A stretch of 21,546 bases of DNA from Desulfobacterales bacterium (GTDB taxonomy: Bacteria > Desulfobacterota > Desulfobacteria > Desulfobacterales > RPRI01). Within the stretch, counting starts at the first letter, position 1, and each line of letters opens with the position of its first letter. The stretch covers positions 1-21,546 of the forward strand of contig JAUYEO010000178.1 in assembly GCA_030689795.1 (NCBI GenBank). The letters run 5' to 3'. Below are positions 14,112 to 20,105 of this stretch, one piece after another. A program made the translations under genes and the position numbers. The notes beneath the pieces are model-generated. The model saw only the letters and a program-made list of their open reading frames with translations, had not been told where the DNA came from and ran no database searches.

Positions 14112-15194
14112 CTATGCCACCAGGTTGATATTGTTGTCCGCTGTTTGAATTATTTCCAGGAACAGCGGCTGTGTTACTATCTCAGGTTTTTTCAGCATGC
14201 ACCCGATGTGTTGGATTTTCAATCCTTTATCCTCAAGACTTTTAACAAATGCCGGAATGCCGTTTTCGACCAGTTTCAGGGTCTCCCGGACAGCTATCTT
14301 AAACATTCCCTCAACCCTTTTTCCCTTAACGGCAAAGTCCGCCCTGATCGGCCCAAGTTTTGATAATTCCAATAATACCGAAATCTTCAGAGAGTGCTTC
14401 TCTCCGGCTGAATTTTCATTGGCATCTTTTTCTTTAACAGGGAACTGGAAGAGGAGCTGGATGATGATAAAATGTCCGTCCGGCAACAGAACCGGGATGG
14501 GAAGGAATATCTTTCGATCCTGCTCAAATCCCAACCGATCCAGTATCTGAATATTTTTCATGGCAGACAGCAATCGCAAGGAATCGAGATCCTCGCCCCC
14601 AGTCTCTGAAATGAGCCTCAAAAGCGATCCCTTCAGGTCGCTGTCGATAAGTTGTCTGATCTGATTACTGTCAATTGACTTTTGCCCGGCTGCATTTTTT
14701 AGTTTAGCCTCCCAGAATATGCCCGAATTTTCGATCATCTTACACAAAGATTCCGGCCTTCCCTCATTTAATAACTTTCCCGGTAAATCCTTTGTAATTT
14801 GATTCCATAACGCTTTTCCCGTTATTGAATCTCCGCCGCCATTGATTTTCTCAAACACTGATTTCCACAAATTTTCTTTCAGGGCCGACAGTATGACGGA
14901 AATATTGGCGGCCCCAGACACAGCATGATGGATGCTAACAGGACGAAGAACCGGAACGGGTAATAATTCTTTTACTTTCATCTCCAGGAGATCACCGGCT
15001 TTCAGCGGGATTCGGGTACCGGCGGTATATTTTCGTCCATTTATAAGAAGGATTGCAGTTTCTGAATCGAGAACTTTCAGAACTTTCCCTTTGATAATTT
15101 CGTTTTCAACAAACCCGGGAGTTTCTCCGGTGTTTTTCTTTTCTCCGGTAAAAACAGAAATGTTATGAGACGACAAGTTATCGAGCTCAATCAA
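14112..15194 (-). CDS. fliK: FliK-like flagellar hook-length control protein (360 aa)
   Basis: The N-terminal part (IIKGKVLKVLDSETAILLIN, then YTAGTRIPLKAGDLLEMKV) resembles the beta-rich N-terminal region of FliK-like proteins. The C-terminal part from about residue 265 (ISVLLELSKLGPIRADFAVK, then ESLEDKGLKIQHIGCML) looks like the Flg_hook domain. The start is TTG (15192-15194) with AGAGG 7 bases upstream; no nearby ATG fits. FliK measures hook length and signals to FlhB, and the adjacent FlhB-like gene supports this. Divergence is high, so it could be a paralogue of a canonical fliK elsewhere. Confidence 0.62.
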   Translation of the reverse strand: MIELDNLSSHNISVFTGEKKNTGETPGFVENEIIKGKVLKVLDSETAILLINGRKYTAGTRIPLKAGDLLEMKVKELLPVPVLRPVSIHHAVSGAANISVILSALKENLWKSVFEKINGGGDSITGKALWNQITKDLPGKLLNEGRPESLCKMIENSGIFWEAKLKNAAGQKSIDSNQIRQLIDSDLKGSLLRLISETGGEDLDSLRLLSAMKNIQILDRLGFEQDRKIFLPIPVLLPDGHFIIIQLLFQFPVKEKDANENSAGEKHSLKISVLLELSKLGPIRADFAVKGKRVEGMFKIAVRETLKLVENGIPAFVKSLEDKGLKIQHIGCMLKKPEIVTQPLFLEIIQTADNNINLVA

Positions 15195-15226
15195 GATATA
15201 CCTCTGTTCAGTCTTGAAGACTTACT

Positions 15227-15316
15227 ACAGGCTTTTAGGCTGTAGGCTTTTAGACTGTAGGAACACGCCATGCGCAACGACTAACAGCCTTCAGCCTTCA
15301 TTCAGCTTTCAGCCTA
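15227..15316. repeat. Heptamer array 3 with inverted arms (DUF2802/fliK gap)
   Basis: The left arm (15227-15261) repeats AGGCTKT-type units and the right arm (15284-15316) repeats the complementary AGCCTTC type. About 22 unrelated bases separate them. The arms can pair into a long imperfect hairpin. The right arm extends into the DUF2802 gene 3' end and contains its stop codon. Confidence 0.6.
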
Positions 15317-15780
15317 TCTCCCTGAGTAGTTACGTTTAAATCAAGTACGAGTTTTACTTCGCCTTTCGGAATCAAAAGCCTGTTTGCAATCTCTTCAACA
15401 TTACAGCCTTTGCCCGCCAGTTCAACAATTTCATTTTTCCGATGGGAAAATGACTCTGCCGGCTTATTGGCCTGCGGGATTCCCTTGTCATCTGCCAGTA
15501 ATGTATCGGCTCTGTTTAACATAAAATTCAGACGATCAATCCGGTTGTCCAGTTGCACGCTGAGTTTTTTGATCAGGTTGTATTTCATCCTGATCTGTTC
15601 CTTAAACTGCCCGCTTACTTTGTCCGCGTCGCCGAGCAAAGATTCGAAAAGACTGATTCCCTGTGCGAATACCTCTGCTTTAGGTATTAATCTGATTTTC
15701 CGGATAAGGAACACGCAGATAACCATAAGAACAATATCGATGCTTATTAAAATGACAATTAAATATTTCAGATCAAACAT
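15298..15780 (-). CDS. DUF2802-type protein: membrane anchor plus HTH-like C-terminus (160 aa)
   Basis: Residues about 8-28 form one membrane segment (YLIVILISIDIVLMVICVFL), followed by a basic juxtamembrane stretch and a long charged coiled region. The C-terminal 45 residues (NEIVELAGKGCNVEEIANRL, then LIPKGEVKLVLDL) look like a helix-turn-helix. This layout is typical of DUF2802 proteins found in flagellar clusters; no function is established. The last 5-7 residues (GDRLKAE) are encoded by heptamer-array sequence, so the native C-terminus has been altered by the repeat. The ribosome-binding site is weak. A MITE-like element sits just upstream. Confidence 0.7.
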   Translation of the reverse strand: MFDLKYLIVILISIDIVLMVICVFLIRKIRLIPKAEVFAQGISLFESLLGDADKVSGQFKEQIRMKYNLIKKLSVQLDNRIDRLNFMLNRADTLLADDKGIPQANKPAESFSHRKNEIVELAGKGCNVEEIANRLLIPKGEVKLVLDLNVTTQGDRLKAE

Positions 15781-16100
15781 TATGGTCTCGTTTTAAATTA
15801 GGACGCCGATTTTCGCCGATGTCCGCAGATAATTATTTAGCTTTCCATATTTGACGGGCTCGTAAAAAGTCATATGCGAACGGATTTGAGATTTTTGGGA
15901 AATAGATTTTCAAATTGCTGAGCGTTAAAAATCATCCGCCATAATTCTGGCGGATGATTTAGCGAAGTGATTTAAAAATCCCCAAAAAGCTCATTAAGAG
16001 AGCATATTTGGACTTTTTACAAAACCATCATATTTAAAATCTTGGCAATCTGCGCTCATCTGCGTCCAAAAAAGAAATTCCTGTACAATGAGCAATACTT
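15781..16100. other. 320-bp gene-free region holding a MITE-like element
   Basis: No gene is seen. Most of the region is the inverted-repeat element at 15853-16029. Outside it, 15800-15830 and 16040-16070 carry short GGACGC/GAT-rich stretches that are partly inverted copies of each other, so the structured DNA may extend beyond the terminal repeats. Confidence 0.6.
15853..16029. mobile_element. MITE-like element with terminal inverted repeats (about 177 bp)
   Basis: The left end GACGGGCTCGTAAAAAGTC (15853-15871) is an inverted partner of the right end GACTTTTTACAAAACCATC (16011-16029), with GTAAAAAGTC identical. The element folds around a central perfect 12-bp palindrome (15929-15940 and 15949-15960), with further imperfect pairing of the TTTTTGGGRA stretches between. 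It encodes nothing. Small non-coding elements with long inverted symmetry are typically moved by a transposase in trans. No target duplication could be defined by eye. Confidence 0.65.
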
Positions 16101-16406
16101 TCACACCGTAATATCTATAAAGTGTTCTCCCAAAGGTTCTTTTTCTTCATCAGCAGGATCTTCCTCGCAATCATTTTGACCCTCTTTGCGGTCTTTCATG
16201 TTTTTCATTTCATTTTCTTCACTGATTTCAACATGGTCGCCCGGCTTTGGTTCCGGAACTTTTTCTTTATCTTCTTTCCTCAGGATTTCAGCGTGCTGAG
16301 CAACATACTGCTGATTTAAATCAAGGCTCTGCTTTCTTACGTTCTGCACTTCCTTGACCGCACTTCCCTGACTTAAGACGATATTCATATCTGTCATACC
16401 GGACAT
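16101..16406 (-). CDS. Small charged hypothetical protein of the flagellar cluster (101 aa)
   Basis: Not assigned to a named family. The product is highly charged and acidic in the second half (EEDPADEEKEPLGEHFIDIT), with a hydrophobic C-terminal IDITV tail. It has no signal peptide or membrane segment and is probably largely disordered. Deltaproteobacterial flagellar clusters often have a small acidic protein with a similar ID(I/V)xV ending at this position (from memory). GAGG lies upstream of the ATG at usable spacing. The gene is bounded by heptamer array 4 upstream and the MITE-like element downstream. Confidence 0.6.
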   Translation of the reverse strand: MSGMTDMNIVLSQGSAVKEVQNVRKQSLDLNQQYVAQHAEILRKEDKEKVPEPKPGDHVEISEENEMKNMKDRKEGQNDCEEDPADEEKEPLGEHFIDITV

Positions 16407-16423
16407 TTAGTTGCCTCTGTTCA

Positions 16424-16684
16424 GGCTGTAGACTATAGGCTATAGAACATCTTAAACAACCTTCTGACTTCTGACCTCCGACCTCCGACCCCTGACTTCT
16501 GACCTCTGACCTCTGACCTCCGACCCCTGACCTCTGACCTCCGACCTCCGACCCCTGACTTCTGACCTCCGACCTCCGACCCCTGACCTCTGACCTCCGA
16601 CCCCTGACCTCTGACCTCCGACCCCTGACCTCTGACCTCCGACCTCCGACCCCCGACCTTCAGCCTACAGCCTATCTACCTATA
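16424..16684. repeat. Heptamer array 4: 28 in-phase 7-bp units with inverted flanks
   Basis: From 16464 to 16659 there are 28 consecutive units with no indel, all of the form CYGACYY (four variants: CTGACCT, CTGACTT, CCGACCT, CCGACCC). Three-unit blocks CTGACCT, CTGACCT, CCGACCC recur. The core is flanked by AGGCTGT/AGGCTAT-type heptamers on the left (16424-16445) and their inverted counterparts on the right (16660-16684), so the whole element has inverted ends. On the transcribed minus strand the core is purine-rich (GGTCAGA, GGTCGGA). Confidence 0.95.
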
Positions 16685-16694
16685 GCCTACCTTA

Positions 16695-17249
16695 TCAAAC
16701 AGCCATGAATTTTGTAACAAACACCTCGTTAATACTTCCATTTTCCAGAACAGCGTTAACTTCTCTGTTAATATGTTTTTTAATTTCCGCCGGTGATGGA
16801 ATAGCTTTCGTCCTTTCAACTTCGTTTAGCAGAATATTATATATTATCGTTCTGATCCGGTCCTGTTTCTCGGTCATTTCACCGTGTAATTTTTTATCAG
16901 AAACGTCGAATGTTACTTCCACAATAATATAGGTGTATTCTTTCGTGTGTTCAAAAGGAATAATAAACGGATAAACCAGCGACCTCTCTTCAATGACCGC
17001 TGATACCTCTTTCTGCTGCACTTTGATATCTTTTACTTCCGGCTCTTTATGAATGACGCTGTAAGTTATCAATACAGCAAGGCACATAGTCAGAACAACC
17101 AGGCCGATGATGTATCTCGTGAATTTATTTTTTTTATCAGGGATCCGGGCGGGATCTTCACCGACCGCTTTTTTCTTTTCATCACCCGAAAGATCCGGAT
17201 CATTTCCGGTCAACTCTTTGTCTTGCTTGTATTCATCTTTGGAATCCAT
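16695..17249 (-). CDS. fliL: FliL-like flagellar basal-body-associated protein (184 aa)
   Basis: The product has a charged cytoplasmic N-terminus (about 45 residues), one membrane segment (RYIIGLVVLTMCLAVLITYS) and a periplasmic domain. It ends with the FliL pattern: RIRTIIYNILLNEVERTKAI, then HINREVNAVLENGSINEVFV, then TKFMA. FliL forms rings around the stator and supports torque. It is shorter on strict identity than textbook FliL, so it could be a FliL paralogue. The ATG at 17249 follows the fliA stop by 2 bases with GGGTG upstream, which argues against the GTG three codons earlier. Array 4 starts about 10 bases after the stop. Confidence 0.75.
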   Translation of the reverse strand: MDSKDEYKQDKELTGNDPDLSGDEKKKAVGEDPARIPDKKNKFTRYIIGLVVLTMCLAVLITYSVIHKEPEVKDIKVQQKEVSAVIEERSLVYPFIIPFEHTKEYTYIIVEVTFDVSDKKLHGEMTEKQDRIRTIIYNILLNEVERTKAIPSPAEIKKHINREVNAVLENGSINEVFVTKFMAV

Positions 17250-17251
17250 GT

Positions 17252-18019
17252 TCAACACCCGTAATACGACTTCAATTTTACCCGTAAAGTGATGATTGCC
17301 TTTGAGTGTATCTGGGATATCCGCGACTCGGTCAACCCCATCACTCTTGCGATTTCCTTTAATGTCAGCTCGTCAAAATAATACAGCGAAACGACCAGTT
17401 GTTCTTTTTCAGACAGCTTTGACATGGCGTCAGCGATAACTCTTTTCACTTCATTTTTGTTTAATTCGTCAAGCGGCGATGGTGTCTTCGATTTTATTTT
17501 GTTCACAGTTGTAACAGACGAGCCTGTCACAGATTCATCCAGACTCAGCAGATTAATCCCTTTTGCCTTGTCGATCATTTTAAAGTAGGACTCAAGACTG
17601 ACTCCCAATTCCAAAGCAATCTCATGATCCTCAGGGTCTCGTCCCAGTTTTACCCGAACGGACGTTATGGCCGCTTCAATTTCCTGAATCTCTCTTCGGA
17701 CCGATCTCGGAATCCAATCCAGCCTCCTCATTTCATCCAGTATTGCGCCTTTTATTCTGTAAAATGCATATGTCTCAAACTTGATCCCTCTGTTTGAATC
17801 ATAATTATCAATCGCATCAAACAGCCCTATTATCCCGGCACTGGTCAAATCGTCCTTGGAAATATGGGAAGGCATCCTGATCGCCAGCCTTTCGGCAACA
17901 AATTTCACCAGCGGCGCATATGTCATGATTAGTTCTTCTCTGCGTCTGGTTTTATCTTCTTCAAAGTTCATTTGAGAAGCTTCTAAGTATCGATTAATTT
18001 CCGATCCTGCTGTCAACAT
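17252..18019 (-). CDS. fliA: Flagellar sigma factor FliA (sigma-28)
   Basis: The 255-aa product has region 2 (MTYAPLVKFVAERLAIRMPS, then DDLTSAGIIGLFDAIDNYD at 56-74, then FETYAFYRIKGAILDEMRRL, then DWIPRSVRR), region 3 around 113-175, and the region 4 helix-turn-helix (LTLKEIARVMGLTESRISQI at about 218-237). Sigma-28 transcribes late flagellar genes. The start is the ATG at 18019 with GGAG 6 bases upstream. It overlaps flhG by 26 bases, so fliA is translated together with flhF and flhG. Its likely target promoter is visible upstream of flgN. Confidence 0.96.
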   Translation of the reverse strand: MLTAGSEINRYLEASQMNFEEDKTRRREELIMTYAPLVKFVAERLAIRMPSHISKDDLTSAGIIGLFDAIDNYDSNRGIKFETYAFYRIKGAILDEMRRLDWIPRSVRREIQEIEAAITSVRVKLGRDPEDHEIALELGVSLESYFKMIDKAKGINLLSLDESVTGSSVTTVNKIKSKTPSPLDELNKNEVKRVIADAMSKLSEKEQLVVSLYYFDELTLKEIARVMGLTESRISQIHSKAIITLRVKLKSYYGC

Positions 18020-18926
18020 CTACTGCTCCGGTTACAAGTCTTTTCCAAAAGAATTTAATATTCCCGTCAATCCGCCTGTTATTTTGCCTGTTCATCAGAT
18101 AACCGGCCACTATCTTGAAACTATCGCTTGAAGCAGCTTCCGGATAGGCGCACATAACCGGTTTTCTGCGGGCAACCGAATCCCTTAATAAATTGTCATG
18201 AGGTATGAAGCCGGCATATTCAATTGATATCCCTCCCATAAATCTGGCCACAACCTTACTAAAGTTGCCGTAAACCGATTTAGCTTCATTTTCATCTTTC
18301 ACCATATTCAACAGAAGATAAAAGTTTTTTACCCCGTATTGGAAAAACAATATCTTTATGAGCGCGTAGGCATCAGTCACAGATGTGGGTTCCGGAGTCG
18401 CGACGACCATTCTCTCTTCCGCAGCCAGATTAAAATATATTACATTTGAAGATACGCCTGCTCCCGTATCGATCAGCAACACGTCGTACATGCAGTTCAA
18501 CATATCAAATTCATTCAACAGATTTATTTTCTGGCCTTCGGTAAGATGTGTCAGCTCCTGGACTCCCGAACTTGCCGGAATGATATCGACTCCTTCAGGT
18601 CCGTGAACGATAACCTGAGACAGGTCCTTTTCCCCGCTGATAATATTTTCAATATTATACTTCGGATTGAGGCCGAACATGACATCTATATTGGCAAGCC
18701 CGAGATCGGCGTCCAGGATCAACACCCGTTTGCCCAACCGCCGGCATGCGATGGCAAGATTGACAACTACATTTGTTTTGCCTACCCCGCCCTTTCCGCT
18801 GGAAACGGTTATCACCCTAGGGTCATTTGCACCTGAGTTCAATTCAACTGTTCCGTCCCTTCTGAGCTTATATACATTTTTGGACTCGCTCTCAACCAAC
18901 TGTCTCAAATGTGTTGCCTGATCCAT
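17994..18926 (-). CDS. flhG: Flagellar number regulator FlhG (MinD-like ATPase)
   Basis: The 310-aa product begins MDQATHLRQLV, the DQAxxLR activator motif that stimulates FlhF GTPase activity. Then come the deviant Walker A SGKGGVGKT (residues 43-51), DADLGLANID (72-81) and DTGAG (153-157). The C-terminus (FFWKRLV) may bind the membrane. FlhG with FlhF sets flagellar number and position, and in Vibrio/Pseudomonas it also restrains the master activator. The start is the ATG at 18926, with AGGAG some 12 bases upstream at the edge of heptamer array 5. Flagellar placement is inferred, not read from sequence. Confidence 0.95.
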   Translation of the reverse strand: MDQATHLRQLVESESKNVYKLRRDGTVELNSGANDPRVITVSSGKGGVGKTNVVVNLAIACRRLGKRVLILDADLGLANIDVMFGLNPKYNIENIISGEKDLSQVIVHGPEGVDIIPASSGVQELTHLTEGQKINLLNEFDMLNCMYDVLLIDTGAGVSSNVIYFNLAAEERMVVATPEPTSVTDAYALIKILFFQYGVKNFYLLLNMVKDENEAKSVYGNFSKVVARFMGGISIEYAGFIPHDNLLRDSVARRKPVMCAYPEAASSDSFKIVAGYLMNRQNNRRIDGNIKFFWKRLVTGAVDVDSRIGN

Positions 18927-18943
18927 TGTGTTATGGTTCTCCT

Positions 18944-19034
18944 GTTACCAGTTGCCGGTTGTCAGTTGTCGGTTGTCAGTTGCCGGTTGTCAGCTGACCC
19001 CTGACTACTGATCCCTGACCCCTGACTACTGACC
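18944..19034. repeat. Heptamer array 5 with an internal strand switch (flhF/flhG gap)
   Basis: Thirteen contiguous 7-bp units. The first seven are GTTGTCA-type (GTTACCA, GTTGCCG, GTTGTCA and so on). The rest are CTGACC-type (GCTGACC, CCTGACT, ACTGATC, CCTGACC). GTCAGCTGAC at 18989-18998 is a palindrome at the switch point, so the two halves are in opposite sense. The array separates flhF from flhG. Confidence 0.85.
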
Positions 19035-19049
19035 CCTGGTTCATCCTGA

Positions 19050-20105
19050 TTAATTTTTACTGAATAAAAGTTTCAATATTCTGTTTTTTGTTGCTTCCTC
19101 AATATCTTCCGGAACATTCTGACCGGTTGTCAAATATGATATTGGAAGCTGTGTTTTCATCAACTGATTAATAATTGATCCGCACTTTTCGGCTTCATCC
19201 AGCTTTGTAAAAATATAGCTTCCGAATTTCAGAGAGCTGAATTTTTCCGCCGTTTTATTCATTTCTTCCTCGGTTGTCGCCACGCTCAAAAGCAGATGAG
19301 ATTGAATGTTCAAATCATCAGTCATCATGTTTTTAAGCTCTTCAATTCTCTTACCGTCATATTGACTCTGCCCGGCGGTATCGATTAACACTGCATCCAT
19401 GTCCTTCAGTCTTTCAAGCGCGGCAACCAGATTCTTCCTGTTAAACGCGGGGAAAAACGGAATACCAAGAATATTTGCATATGTCTTAAGCTGTTCCATC
19501 GCTCCGATTCGATAACTGTCTATCGAAATCAGGCCGACCTTTTTTTTGTATTTAAGCGACATTTGTGCGGCTATCTTTGCGATCGTCGTCGTTTTCCCCA
19601 CACCAGTAGTCCCAACCAGAGCCGTGATATTCCGCCCGCCGTTTATGGTTTCAGGAAAATTATGAATCTCGACTCTTTTCATTATTATCCTGATGGTTTC
19701 TTCTCTGACTGCTTTAAAACACTCCGGAGAATAATCATTTAACGCTCCCCCCTGTTCAAGGAATATCCTTGCATAATAGTCAGTTATACCATTTCTGAGC
19801 ATTTTTGCATAAAGCGTCAATGTCGCCGGCTTCAAAATCATTTTTTCCATCATTCCTTCCGAATGATTAAGAATATAAATCATCTCCTTTATGCTCACCA
19901 GCTCCGACCTGACTCCGTCATATGAGTCTGAAGTTTGATCCAGGGTATTTGCATTCGAAGCAACCGCTGCTATTTCAAAGAGATGGCCGCTCCCTTGACC
20001 GTTCAGCTTTTTGGAAGATAATATCATCGCGTCCGACCCCAGTTCGTTCTTAACCATGGCAATCGCCGCACTCACTGATTTTGCCCTGTACTTATGAATT
20101 TGCAC
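19050..20105 (-). CDS. flhF: Flagellar placement GTPase FlhF
   Basis: The 351-aa product is an SRP-type GTPase: G1 GTTGVGKTT (165-173), DSYRIGA (196-202), G3 DTAGQ (242-246), G4 TKLDE (300-304) and closing TTGQNVPEDIE (326-336). The N-terminal B region is MQIHKYRAKSVSAAIAMVKN. FlhF localises the first basal-body components to the pole. The start is GTG (20103-20105) inside the flhA 3' end, with a 14-base overlap. It is followed by flhG after a heptamer array. Confidence 0.96.
   Translation of the reverse strand: MQIHKYRAKSVSAAIAMVKNELGSDAMILSSKKLNGQGSGHLFEIAAVASNANTLDQTSDSYDGVRSELVSIKEMIYILNHSEGMMEKMILKPATLTLYAKMLRNGITDYYARIFLEQGGALNDYSPECFKAVREETIRIIMKRVEIHNFPETINGGRNITALVGTTGVGKTTTIAKIAAQMSLKYKKKVGLISIDSYRIGAMEQLKTYANILGIPFFPAFNRKNLVAALERLKDMDAVLIDTAGQSQYDGKRIEELKNMMTDDLNIQSHLLLSVATTEEEMNKTAEKFSSLKFGSYIFTKLDEAEKCGSIINQLMKTQLPISYLTTGQNVPEDIEEATKNRILKLLFSKN

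Noticed and set aside
16424..16684. CRISPR-like array
   Set aside because: There are no spacers; units are 7 bp and contiguous, so this is a tandem array, not a CRISPR.
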